Of a DNA stretch of 64,000 nt, positions 26,537-34,242 are shown piece after piece. Under the pieces are notes generated by a model. That model was given only the letters and a program-made list of their open reading frames with translations. It made no database searches and had not been told where the DNA came from. Each line of letters starts with the position of its first letter. Within the stretch, counting starts at the first letter, position 1. Source of the DNA: Alphaproteobacteria bacterium (GTDB taxonomy: Bacteria > Myxococcota_A > UBA796 > GCA-2862545); contig JACKEQ010000004.1 in NCBI GenBank assembly GCA_020632885.1, positions 62,001 to 126,000 of the forward strand. The letters run 5' to 3'. Position numbers and translations under genes: made by a program.

Positions 26537-26541
26537 GCGGC

Positions 26542-27513
26542 GTGGTCCTCCTCCTCCTCTCCGTCGCGTCCGCCTGCGAGCGCTGGGCCCAGCTCACCGC
26601 GCTGGCTCCCCTCTCCGCACCCGGCCTCGACGAGTCGAGCGGCGTGGCCCCCTCCCGCATCACCCGCAACCAGCTCTGGACCCACGACGACAGCGGTACG
26701 CCCGAGCTCTTCCGGTTCGGCATCGACGGCACGTACACCGTGCACGAGGTGCCCGGCGCGGCGAACGAGGACTGGGAGGACATCGCCAGCGCCCCGTGCG
26801 GTGGGCGCGAAGCGTGCCTGTACGTCGCGGACATCGGGGCCGAGCGCCCCGACCCCACGAGCCTGCAGGTCTATGTCGTCGTGGAGCCCGATGGCGACGG
26901 CCCCGCCAGGCTCCGCGAGCGCTGGGAGCTCCGCTGGCCGGGCACCCCCCGCGACGCCGAGACCCTCCTGGTGGACCCCTGCACCCAGGAGGCGTGGATC
27001 GTCACGCGGGGCGAGACCACCGAGGTGTTCGCGGTGGATCCCACCCGCGGGCCGTCGGCGACCGACCTCCTGCCCGTGACGAGCCTCCCTGTGGGCCCGA
27101 TCACGGGCGGCGACTTCGCACCCGACGGCACGGGCGTGGTGCTGCGGACCCAGGACGCCATCTGGCTCTGGCGCAAGGACCCCGAAGCGGGGGTCGACTG
27201 GGAGGAGGCCCCGCTCCTCGTCGCCGACGGCCTGGAGCCCGGCGAGGCGATCACCTGGGAGGCGGACGGCGACCTCGTGCTCACGTCCGAAGGGGCTCCC
27301 ACCGCGGTGGGGCGGCTCGCATGCGAGCTCCCGTCCCTCGAGCCCCAGTGCACGGCGGGTGGCTGCGGCTGCGCCCTCAGTCCGGCGTCGGGCCCCCTTC
27401 CCTGGGCGTGGCTGGGCCTCGCAGGGGTGGGATGGGGAGCGGTGCGACGCCGTGCCTCACGTACGTCTTCGAGGCCGCCATCCGCTCCTCGATCGCCCGC
27501 ACGCGCTCCTTGA
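26542..27513 (+). CDS. Lipoprotein-like beta-propeller-type protein with a MYXO-CTERM-like tail
   Basis: 323 residues from GTG 26542. Signal VLLLLSVASAC has a lipobox (Cys12). The body has propeller-like repeats (LWTHDDSGTPELFRFGIDG, DWEDIASAPC, CLYVADIGAE, AWIVTRGETTEVFAVD, AITWEADGDLVLTSEG). The C-terminus has GCGCALSP, a hydrophobic stretch and VRRRASR, which matches a MYXO-CTERM sorting tail, so the protein may be processed at both ends. The last 137 bases overlap the convergent TPR gene (27377-27793). If the MYXO-CTERM Arg cluster is real, the extra 20 residues after it are unusual; sequence error near 27450 is possible. Confidence 0.75.
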   Translation: MVLLLLSVASACERWAQLTALAPLSAPGLDESSGVAPSRITRNQLWTHDDSGTPELFRFGIDGTYTVHEVPGAANEDWEDIASAPCGGREACLYVADIGAERPDPTSLQVYVVVEPDGDGPARLRERWELRWPGTPRDAETLLVDPCTQEAWIVTRGETTEVFAVDPTRGPSATDLLPVTSLPVGPITGGDFAPDGTGVVLRTQDAIWLWRKDPEAGVDWEEAPLLVADGLEPGEAITWEADGDLVLTSEGAPTAVGRLACELPSLEPQCTAGGCGCALSPASGPLPWAWLGLAGVGWGAVRRRASRTSSRPPSAPRSPARAP

Positions 27514-27793
27514 TCTGCTCGCGCTCGTCGGGCCGCGCGAAGGCCCGGTAGCGGTTCAGCACCGCGATGGCCTCCTCGAAGCGCTGCAGGCGCTCGTATG
27601 CGTTCGCGATGTTGAGCAGGATCGGGTGGAGACCGGAGAGCCGGTAGGCCTCCTGCCAGGCGGCGATCGCGTCGTCGTAGAGGCCCTCGTCGTACAGCAG
27701 AGTGCCGTTGTCGTAGATCTCGGCCGCCCGGACCTCGGGGGTGGGCTCGTCGACGGCCGGCCCGGACGCGAAGGCGGCGACCGCCCAGAGCAT
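27377..27793 (-). CDS. Small TPR-repeat protein
   Basis: 138 residues. A hydrophobic N-terminus (MLWAVAAFASGPA) may be a signal peptide. Two to three tetratricopeptide-like helices follow (AEIYDNGTLLYDEGLYDDAIAAWQEAYRL, HPILLNIANAYERLQRFEEAIAVLNRY). The last 30 residues are Pro-rich and overlap the end of the convergent gene. It starts directly after the stop of the upstream zinc-ribbon gene, so they are probably co-transcribed. It resembles the small TPR proteins that accompany myxobacterial surface complexes; its role is unknown. Confidence 0.78.
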   Translation of the reverse strand: MLWAVAAFASGPAVDEPTPEVRAAEIYDNGTLLYDEGLYDDAIAAWQEAYRLSGLHPILLNIANAYERLQRFEEAIAVLNRYRAFARPDEREQIKERVRAIEERMAASKTYVRHGVAPLPIPPLRGPATPREGGPTPD

Positions 27794-29041
27794 TCAGTCG
27801 TCCGCCCAGGGATCCCGGACGTCGGAGGCCTCCACCGAGAACGGCTCGGAGCGCACGGACGGCAGCGGAGGCGGCACGCTCCCCGTGCCCGGCTGACGGG
27901 CCTGGAGGCGCGGCAGGGGCGGCTCGGGCTCCCAACGGGGCGTCGCGGACGGCGAGAGCACCTGGAGCGGGAGGGCCGCGCCTGCGGGAGCGACGACAGG
28001 CCCGGGCGGCGCGGGCTGACCGCTCCGGAAGCCGAGACCCACCATGAAGCCCAGGAGCCCCACGAACACGGCGATCGCGAGCACGCCGAGCACGGTGTCG
28101 CGCTCGAGCACGAGGCCCTTCGGGGGCGGCTCGGGCTGCGCGGGCATGCCCCAGGGGCCGCCGTAGGACAGCATCGCGGGGACCCCGGTGCCCTGGGCCA
28201 CCGGCGGGACGGCGGGCACTCCGGGATGGGTCCAGGGGGACGCGTAGGGGCTGAAGGGACCGGGAGGCTGCGGGGTGCCCTGCTGGACCCACGGCGGCGC
28301 GTAGCTCATGGGCGCGCTGGCCGGGACCGGCGTGCCGCGGCTGGGTGGGCCGCCGTCGGTGGGACCCGTGCGGTTCACGGCACCCGGATGGGTGGCCACC
28401 GCGAACCCGTGGCGGCGGGGCACGCCGGGCTCCGTGACGGCGCGCGGGGCCGGCGTGGCGCGGCGCGCAGGACCCATGGGCGCTGTCGGCGCGGTGGGGG
28501 CGGCCCTCGGCGGAACCGCGGAAGTGACGGGCGGGAGCGGCGAAGGGCGCGGGGGCACGGAGTCGCGGCGGCGAGGGGGCGCACCGGTGCCCGTGCGTGG
28601 CGGGGGACCCATGCGGATCGGGATCGCCTCGGAGAGGGGCAGCGAGCGGCGCGGGGTGACCGGTGTGGTGGAGAACGCGCCGTGACCGTGGTGGCGCCGG
28701 GGGGGGGGAGGCGTGACCGACAGCGCCGCGCTGGTCTCCCAGGGATCCGGGGCCTCCATGGGGTCCGCCCGGCGGGGCGGCACACTGCCCAGCGGCCGGA
28801 CGGGCACACCGTCCACGCGGCTCAGCGGGACGTCCGCGGTGGGCGGCTCGAGATCGATGGGGATGTCGCGGCCGGAGGTGGGGAACACCACGAGGATCCC
28901 CGTGCAGGCCGGGCAACGCACCTTGCAGCCGTCCGGACCGACGGCCGAGCGGGGCATGGTGTACTGCGCCCGGCAGTCGTCGCAGGTGACGAGGAGCCCG
29001 TCGTCCTGTGTCTGCACGCCCCCTCCGTTCATGGGGTCCAT
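27794..29041 (-). CDS. MJ0042-type zinc-ribbon protein with a Pro-rich region and membrane helix
   Basis: 415 residues. The N-terminal zinc ribbon (VTCDDCRAQYTMP, then VRCPACTG) matches the MJ0042 family. About 230 Pro/Arg-rich, disordered residues follow, then one membrane helix (VLGVLAIAVFVGLLGFMVGLGF) near residue 310 and a Pro-rich tail. Such proteins are common in myxobacteria, often with unknown roles. The Pro-rich part contains a run of ten C on the coding strand (28699-28708), a possible slippage site. It is directly followed by the TPR gene. Confidence 0.8.
   Translation of the reverse strand: MDPMNGGGVQTQDDGLLVTCDDCRAQYTMPRSAVGPDGCKVRCPACTGILVVFPTSGRDIPIDLEPPTADVPLSRVDGVPVRPLGSVPPRRADPMEAPDPWETSAALSVTPPPPRRHHGHGAFSTTPVTPRRSLPLSEAIPIRMGPPPRTGTGAPPRRRDSVPPRPSPLPPVTSAVPPRAAPTAPTAPMGPARRATPAPRAVTEPGVPRRHGFAVATHPGAVNRTGPTDGGPPSRGTPVPASAPMSYAPPWVQQGTPQPPGPFSPYASPWTHPGVPAVPPVAQGTGVPAMLSYGGPWGMPAQPEPPPKGLVLERDTVLGVLAIAVFVGLLGFMVGLGFRSGQPAPPGPVVAPAGAALPLQVLSPSATPRWEPEPPLPRLQARQPGTGSVPPPLPSVRSEPFSVEASDVRDPWADD
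28699..28708. repeat. Ten-base G homopolymer inside a gene
   Basis: A run of ten G on the plus strand (encoding Pro residues of the minus-strand zinc-ribbon protein). Runs of this length can slip during replication and switch a frame on or off. Confidence 0.85.
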
Positions 29042-29045
29042 CTTC

Positions 29046-29972
29046 TCACAGGAAGACCCTCACGGGCTCGCGGGGCCGGATCGAAGCGCCCGAGAGCCTC
29101 ACGCGAACCGGGATCCCGTACTGCGGGCGACCAGGCATCGTCCAGATCTGCTCGGGGAGCACCGCAGACCCCGGCGACACCGAGACGACCTCGCCCTTCA
29201 CGCGTGTGCCGTCGGATCGCTGCACGACCGCGGCGGCCCCCGGCTCCGGCACCCGCTGAGGGGCCACCCAGGCGATCACCTCCTCGGAGGTCTCCCGCTC
29301 GACGGTGACCACGGGCTCGCCCTTCCGCACGACCTCGCCGGGCAACCGGTGCACCGCCGCCACGCGCCCGTCGATGGTCGACCGCAGCGACAGGCCCTCC
29401 AGACGGGCCTCCACGGCATCGAGCCTGCGCAGGGCGGCCACGACGGACCAGGCGGACGACGGTGCGTCCACGGGGTCGGGCCGCGCGCGGGCCAGCTTGA
29501 GACGCAGCTCCTCCTCGCGGGCGAGGGCCTCGTCGAGCTCGGCCTGGGACGCCGCCCCGCCCTCCACGAGACGCCGCAGGCTCCGGATCCTGCCCGCCAC
29601 GGCCTCCGACTCCCCCTGCAGCTGCTTCACGCGCGCCTGGTCGCGGGCGCGCTCCACGGCCTGCTCGGGGTCGACGGTGGGCGCCTGGGCGATCGCGAGG
29701 AGCTCGGCGGCCGCGATCTCCCGCTCGAGCTCGAGGTGGGTGGGGGCCATGCGCACGACGACCTCGCCGGCGTGCACGTCGTCGTGCAGCTCGACCTCGA
29801 CGGCGTCGACGCGGCCGTCGATCTCGGAGGCGATCTGCACCACGCGCTCCCGCCCGAGGCCGGGGACGGCCCCCTGGTCGCGACTCTGCACGCTGGACCA
29901 ACCCACCGCCACCACGACCCCGAGCCCCCAGACGAGCGCCCCGAGGCGCCGTCGATTCCGGATGCCGATCAT
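29046..29972 (-). CDS. HlyD-like membrane fusion protein
   Basis: 308 residues. An N-terminal membrane helix (about 10-27) is followed by a lipoyl-like half (QIASEIDGRVDAVEVELHDDVHAGEVVVRM), a helical hairpin (about 85-165), the second half (LRSTIDGRVAAVHRLPGEVVRKGEPVVTV) and a beta-barrel tail. It is an HlyD/EmrA-type adaptor but no transporter gene is adjacent. ATG 29972 shares ATGA with the DUF4956 stop, which ties it to the VTC/DUF4956 operon. It may anchor or connect the complex in the envelope. Confidence 0.85.
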   Translation of the reverse strand: MIGIRNRRRLGALVWGLGVVVAVGWSSVQSRDQGAVPGLGRERVVQIASEIDGRVDAVEVELHDDVHAGEVVVRMAPTHLELEREIAAAELLAIAQAPTVDPEQAVERARDQARVKQLQGESEAVAGRIRSLRRLVEGGAASQAELDEALAREEELRLKLARARPDPVDAPSSAWSVVAALRRLDAVEARLEGLSLRSTIDGRVAAVHRLPGEVVRKGEPVVTVERETSEEVIAWVAPQRVPEPGAAAVVQRSDGTRVKGEVVSVSPGSAVLPEQIWTMPGRPQYGIPVRVRLSGASIRPREPVRVFL

Positions 29973-30652
29973 GCTTCCCCCACCCGGGCGGTCGGCAGCA
30001 GCGTGATGGCCGAGACGTGAGCGATGCCGGCGAGCTCACGGACGAGGGTGGCGCTGCCGTTCATGGCGCGGAGGTCGATGTCGTAGACCAGCTCCTCCGG
30101 CTCGCCCGGCCCACCCGTGCGGGCCGCGGTGAGGCGGAACCAGCGGGCATGCCGCTTGAGGACGGCGTCCACCTCGCCCCTCTGGACGTCGTCGCCACCG
30201 AACCGGAAGCGGAGCACGCCCTCGGCGTCCACGCGGGTGCCGTAGGAGGTGAGCTCGAGGAACAGCACCCCGCCGAGCAACGCGGCCGTCGCGAGCCCCG
30301 CGAACCCGAGCTGGCCGGCACCCGTGGCCATGCCGGAGGCGACCGCCATGAACAGGAAGGTCGTGTCGCGGGCGTCCTTCACGGGTGTACGGAAGCGGAC
30401 CACGGCCAGCGCGGCCGCCAGCCCGAAGGCCCGGGACAGCGAGTCGCCGACGATCCCCATGATCACGCACACCACCATCGCCAGCAGAACGAGCGACTGC
30501 ACGAAGTTCTGGCTGTAGGACAGGGCGCCGTGGGTGCGCGCGTACATCACCCCGATCGCCCAGGCGCAGAGGAAGGCCACGAGCAGCCGCAGGGCCATGG
30601 CGTCCAGCGTGGGCGCGCCCACCCCCGGGCCCGCCAGCATGCCGCCCATCAT
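29969..30652 (-). CDS. DUF4956 membrane protein
   Basis: 227 residues. Four or five membrane helices in the first half (LRLLVAFLCAWAIGVMYA, LVLLAMVVCVIMGIVGD, FLFMAVASGMATGAGQLGFAGLATAALLGGVLFL) enclose an RFRTPVKDARDTTFLFM segment characteristic of DUF4956. The C-terminal 90 residues are cytoplasmic. DUF4956 proteins regularly neighbour VTC polymerase genes, sometimes with a CotH-type kinase. ATG 30652 overlaps the VTC stop (ATGA). The function is unknown. Confidence 0.88.
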   Translation of the reverse strand: MMGGMLAGPGVGAPTLDAMALRLLVAFLCAWAIGVMYARTHGALSYSQNFVQSLVLLAMVVCVIMGIVGDSLSRAFGLAAALAVVRFRTPVKDARDTTFLFMAVASGMATGAGQLGFAGLATAALLGGVLFLELTSYGTRVDAEGVLRFRFGGDDVQRGEVDAVLKRHARWFRLTAARTGGPGEPEELVYDIDLRAMNGSATLVRELAGIAHVSAITLLPTARVGEA

Positions 30653-31380
30653 CCAGGTCTCCACGAAGACCTCCCACCCGAGACCCAGGGCGTGGCCCAC
30701 GGCTCGTCCTTCACGATGTCGACTCCCTGGGCGTACTTCGAGCAGCTGGTGCGCTCGAGCCGCAGACCCTCGGCGATGGTGCGCATCCACGAAGGGTACG
30801 CCCCGTTGAACTTCATCTCCAGGATCACGGGGGCCTCGAGGGGCACCGTGCGCCACGGAGCGTCTGCGGGACGGAAGCGATGCGCGCCCGGTTCCTGGAC
30901 TTCGAGCCCGGAGTCCAGGGTCAGCCGCGTGCCGTCGCCCCACGGGGACACCCAGGCCCGGCGCTTGTAGCGCACCCAGAGGCCGGGGCGCGCGTCGATC
31001 CTCTCGGCCACCTGGCGGAAGATCGGCGCTCCGGCGTCGGCGGGCATGGGCTCGTTGTGGGCCAGGGCCGCAGCGTGCTCGGGAGCGATGCGCTCCCGGA
31101 GCTTCTCGATGGTGTTGCCGACGCGCTTCTTGATCTCGGCGAAGACGACCTGGGGCTCGGGTCCGTAGAAGCGGATCCGGAGCTTCATGCGCTCCCGCAC
31201 GCCCTCCCAGGTCTGCCGGGCCAGCATCCAGTCCGTGCGGTCGAGGTAGAGGCTCGTGACCAGGTACGCCCCCGTGGGACCGCCGAGCCGGTCGGGGTCC
31301 ATGAACACGCTCGCGTGGCGCGCGACGTCCTCCGCCGTGCCCGGATCGAGCAGGTACTTGAACTCGTAGCGGGAGATCAC
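30649..31380 (-). CDS. VTC-domain polyphosphate polymerase
   Basis: 243 residues, a complete VTC (vacuolar transporter chaperone-type) domain: RYEFKYLLD, SLYLDRTDW, MKLRIRFYG, VFAEIKKRVGN, RRAWVSPWGDGTRLTLD and ILEMKFNGAYPSWM. These contain the conserved Arg, Lys and Glu of the tunnel active site that polymerises phosphate from ATP in yeast Vtc4; in bacteria the activity is inferred. It lies between the lamin-tail lipoprotein and DUF4956 with overlapping starts. No CotH kinase is present. Confidence 0.9.
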   Translation of the reverse strand: MISRYEFKYLLDPGTAEDVARHASVFMDPDRLGGPTGAYLVTSLYLDRTDWMLARQTWEGVRERMKLRIRFYGPEPQVVFAEIKKRVGNTIEKLRERIAPEHAAALAHNEPMPADAGAPIFRQVAERIDARPGLWVRYKRRAWVSPWGDGTRLTLDSGLEVQEPGAHRFRPADAPWRTVPLEAPVILEMKFNGAYPSWMRTIAEGLRLERTSCSKYAQGVDIVKDEPWATPWVSGGRSSWRPG

Positions 31381-31883
31381 TCGTTCGCCGCACCGGGCGT
31401 CGGGGTGGGGTCCGCGGCGAACTCGCCCGTGCCGTCGGGCATCCGGGCCCAGGCGACGTCGGTGGTCTGCTCGGGGTAGACGACCTGGTCGAGCAACGGG
31501 AGATCTTCGGTCGCAGGACCGAAGATGGCGAGCTCCTCACCCAGGATCTCGAGGCGGAAGGTGGTGTGGACCTCGCCCGGCTCGGCCGGATCGCCATCCG
31601 CGAAGATCACGAGGTAGCCGCCTGCCGGGATGCTCGTGCCGGCCGGGAACGACCACTTCTGCGGGAGCGTGGAGTCGTCCGTCAGCGTGTAGGACGACAG
31701 CTCGACGTCCTCGTCGCCGAGGTTCGCGATCTCGAGCCAGTCGGGGAACGCACCGCTCGCGTCCTGCAGCCCGCTGGCATTGCTCGCGACGAGCTCGTTG
31801 ACGACGAGGTCCGGGGGCACCCAGGCCCCTCCTTCGCCCTTGCAGGCGCCGAGGACGGCCAGGATTGCAATCCATGCGCGCAC
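31377..31883 (-). CDS. Lamin-tail-domain lipoprotein
   Basis: 168 residues. MRAWIAILAVLGAC is a lipoprotein signal (Cys14). The rest is a lamin-tail (LTD) beta sandwich: LVVNELVASN, DWLEIANLGDEDVELSSYTLTDD, KWSFPAGTSIPAGGYLVIFADGD and a closing PTPGAANE, the classic LTD ending. LTDs are found in exported bacterial proteins, often with CotH kinases and VTC/DUF4956 genes, as here. It is the first gene of the four-gene unit. The gap upstream carries an eight-base inverted repeat around the SD. Confidence 0.88.
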   Translation of the reverse strand: MRAWIAILAVLGACKGEGGAWVPPDLVVNELVASNASGLQDASGAFPDWLEIANLGDEDVELSSYTLTDDSTLPQKWSFPAGTSIPAGGYLVIFADGDPAEPGEVHTTFRLEILGEELAIFGPATEDLPLLDQVVYPEQTTDVAWARMPDGTGEFAADPTPTPGAANE

Positions 31884-31884
31884 G

Positions 31885-31918
31885 GGTAGGCTCCTCCACC
31901 AGGTGCACGAAGCCTACC
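31885..31918 (-). promoter_or_regulatory. Inverted repeat around the ribosome-binding site of the lamin-tail gene
   Basis: GGTAGGCT (31885-31892) and AGCCTACC (31911-31918) are perfect eight-base arms. Read on the minus strand, the loop and second arm include the GGAGGAG SD, so the mRNA could fold to hide it; TAGGCT in the first arm also resembles a -10 box. Either a DNA operator or an RNA switch is possible. Confidence 0.35.
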
Positions 31919-31961
31919 GCGTGGCCGTGTCACCTGCTCGTCACAAACCCGTGAGGTTCAG

Positions 31962-32756
31962 GTGTTCGCAAGCCCCCCGGCACTCTCCGACGGTCGACCC
32001 GCGCTGGTGGGCATGGTGCACCTGGAGGCCCTGCCCGGCGCGCCCGGATGGCAGGGTGACCTCCAGCGCGTGCTCGCCGCTGCCGATCGGGACGCCCACC
32101 GCCTGGTGGAGGGCGGGTGCGACGCCCTGCTGGTGGAGAACATGGGCGACCTGCCCTGGCTGCGTGGGAGCGTGCCGCCCTGGACGGTGGCCGCGATGGC
32201 GCTGGCGGTGGAGCGCGTCGTGGCGCTCGGGAAGCCCACGGGGCTCCAGGTCCTGGCGGCCGCCAACCGCGAGGCCCTCGGCATCGCGGTCGCCACCGGG
32301 GCGCGGTTCGTGCGCGTGGAGGGCTTCGCGTGGGCGCACGTGGCGGACGAGGGCTGGATCGACGCCTGCGCGGGCGAGCTCCTCCGCGACCGGCGCGCGC
32401 TGGGGGCGGACGTGGCGGTCTGGGCGGACGTCCAGAAGAAGCACAGCGCCCACGCCGTCACCGCCGATCTCTCGCTCGCCGACCTCGCCCACGGCACGGC
32501 GTTCGCCGGGGCCGACGTGCTCATCGCCACGGGCACCAGCACGGGTCGTCCGACGTCCCCCGCCGATGTGGACGCCATGAAGGCCGCGGGGCTGCCGGTC
32601 GCCGTCGGGTCGGGGGTCACGCCCGAGTCCATCCCCGCGCTGCGCGCCGCCGATGCGCTCATCGTGGGCAGCTGGCTCAAGGAGGACGGCGACTGGCGGC
32701 GACCGGTGGACACGGCCCGCGTGCGGGCGCTGCGGGTGGCCCTGGACGCGCTCTGA
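31962..32756 (+). CDS. BtpA/SgcQ-family TIM-barrel protein
   Basis: 264 residues from GTG 31962. ALVGMVHLEALPG, GGCDALLVENMGD, VWADVQKKHSAH and VLIATGTSTGRPTSP match the BtpA family, known from photosystem I assembly in cyanobacteria and from sugar gene clusters (SgcQ) but without a firm enzymatic role. A second member is encoded at 51845-52618. It stands just upstream of the DNA polymerase IV gene, whose promoter starts within its end. Confidence 0.88.
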   Translation: MFASPPALSDGRPALVGMVHLEALPGAPGWQGDLQRVLAAADRDAHRLVEGGCDALLVENMGDLPWLRGSVPPWTVAAMALAVERVVALGKPTGLQVLAAANREALGIAVATGARFVRVEGFAWAHVADEGWIDACAGELLRDRRALGADVAVWADVQKKHSAHAVTADLSLADLAHGTAFAGADVLIATGTSTGRPTSPADVDAMKAAGLPVAVGSGVTPESIPALRAADALIVGSWLKEDGDWRRPVDTARVRALRVALDAL

Positions 32757-32780
32757 ACACACGTTTACACTGAACGTGTG
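32743..32780 (+). promoter_or_regulatory. dinB promoter with an operator-like dyad on the start codon
   Basis: TGGACG (32743-32748), a 17-base spacer and TACACT (32766-32771) form a plausible promoter. The perfect dyad CACACGTT-N7-AACGTGTG (32758-32780) covers the -10 box and the GTG start at 32778, which lies six bases after the -10, so the transcript may be leaderless. A repressor bound here would block transcription; LexA is the natural candidate given the gene, but is not shown. Confidence 0.6.
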
Positions 32781-33860
32781 ACCCGGAAGCTCATCCACGT
32801 CGACATGGACGCGTTCTTCGCGGCCGTCGAGCAGCGCGACGACCCCAGCCTGCGTGGGAAGCCCGTCGTCGTGGGCGGCACGCCCGACGGCCGCGGGGTG
32901 GTGTGCACGGCGTCGTACGAGGCGCGGAAGTACGGCGTGCGGAGCGCGATGTCCGCCGCACACGCCAAGCGTCTCTGCCCCCACGCGATCTTCGTGCCCG
33001 GCAGCTTCTCCCGCTACCGGGAGGCCTCCGCGGGCATGCACGCGATCTTCCACGACTACACCGACCTCGTGGAGGGCGTGTCCCTCGACGAGGCCTACCT
33101 GGACGTGACGGAGAACAAGGCGGGCCTGGCGTACGCCCGGGAGGTCGCCGTCGACATCCGGCGGCGGATCCGCGCGGAGCTCGGGCTCACGGCGTCGGCG
33201 GGGGTGGCCCCGGCGAAGTTCGTGGCCAAGATCGCCAGCGACCACCGCAAGCCCGACGGGCTCACGGTCATCCCCCCGGACGGCGTGCTGAACTTCCTGC
33301 ACCCCCTCCCCGTCCGCAAGCTCCCGGGTGTCGGGCCCTCCACGGCCGTGCGCCTGCAGACCCTCGGCCTGCACACCGTCGGCGACCTGTACCGGTGCGA
33401 CGAGCGCGACCTCGTGCGGCGGCTGGGGAGCCGGGGCGCCTGGCTCGCGGGGATGGCGCGGGGCGAGGACCCCAGGCGCGTCGTGGTCTCCCGCGAGCGG
33501 AAGAGCCGTGGCTCGGAGCGCACGTTCCACGAGGACGTCACCCACCTGGATGGCGTGCGGGAGCACGTCGTGGAGCAGATCCGCGGCCTGTGCGAGGGCC
33601 TGCAGCGGGCCGGAGAGCTCGCCCGCACGGTCACGCTGAAGGTGCGCTACGCGGACTTCCGGACGATCACCCGCGCCGCCACCCTCGACCGTCCCACGGC
33701 GGCCCCGGCCGACGTCGTGCCGGTGGTGGAGGGTCTCCTGGGCCGCACGGACGCGGGGCGCACACCCATCCGGCTCGTGGGGGTGACGTTCAGCAACTTC
33801 GCCTCGGAGGACGCGCCGGTGCTCGAGCAGCTCGCCCTGCCCTTCGCCCCGGCCTGGTGA
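32778..33860 (+). CDS. dinB: DNA polymerase IV (Y-family translesion polymerase)
   Basis: 360 residues. Catalytic acids are D9 (HVDMDAFFAAVEQ) and D104-E105 (SLDEAYLDVT); the ASYEARKYGV and GVAPAKFVAKIASDHRKPDG segments and the HhH motif (KLPGVGPSTAVRLQTLG) are present. The C-terminus has QLALPF, a beta-clamp-binding motif. It copies damaged or mismatched DNA with low fidelity. GTG 32778 lies inside the operator-like dyad. The next gene may start within its stop (GTGA). Confidence 0.96.
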   Translation: MTRKLIHVDMDAFFAAVEQRDDPSLRGKPVVVGGTPDGRGVVCTASYEARKYGVRSAMSAAHAKRLCPHAIFVPGSFSRYREASAGMHAIFHDYTDLVEGVSLDEAYLDVTENKAGLAYAREVAVDIRRRIRAELGLTASAGVAPAKFVAKIASDHRKPDGLTVIPPDGVLNFLHPLPVRKLPGVGPSTAVRLQTLGLHTVGDLYRCDERDLVRRLGSRGAWLAGMARGEDPRRVVVSRERKSRGSERTFHEDVTHLDGVREHVVEQIRGLCEGLQRAGELARTVTLKVRYADFRTITRAATLDRPTAAPADVVPVVEGLLGRTDAGRTPIRLVGVTFSNFASEDAPVLEQLALPFAPAW

Positions 33861-33898
33861 CGGGAGCAGGGCCCGCGGTCTCGGGATACGCACTGCCG

Positions 33899-34228
33899 AT
33901 GTCCGAAGCCTCCCCCGACCGCGGGTTCATCCGCGTCGACTGCCCCGCCTGCCGCAACCCCGACGTGTGGTTCACGTGCAACGCGTGCAAGAAGTCCGAC
34001 CACTTCGCGATGCACGCGGACCATGTCGCGTGCGACTGCGGTCAGCGCTACGACCACGGCACGTGCACGTGCGGGGCGACCGTGCCGTTCGACGGCCTGC
34101 GGTTCGTGGCCTGGGACCAGGGCCCGATGTCCCTCGCCGACCTCGAGGTGGCGTGGGGTCGTGTGGCCGGGCTCGCCGTGGTGGCAGTGCTCGTGCTGGC
34201 CGGCATCACCTGGGCCATGCTCACCTGA
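33899..34228 (+). CDS. Small zinc-ribbon membrane protein of unknown function
   Basis: 109 residues from ATG 33899; a GTG at 33857 (GTGA with the dinB stop) would add 14 residues. The N-terminal 60 residues have four Cys pairs (CPAC, CNAC, CDC, CTC) and His residues, enough for two zinc sites. A single membrane helix (GLAVVAVLVLAGITWAML) ends the protein. I recognise no family. Position between dinB and moxR suggests co-transcription with either. Confidence 0.7.
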   Translation: MSEASPDRGFIRVDCPACRNPDVWFTCNACKKSDHFAMHADHVACDCGQRYDHGTCTCGATVPFDGLRFVAWDQGPMSLADLEVAWGRVAGLAVVAVLVLAGITWAMLT

Positions 34229-34242
34229 CGGAGACCGAAGGA

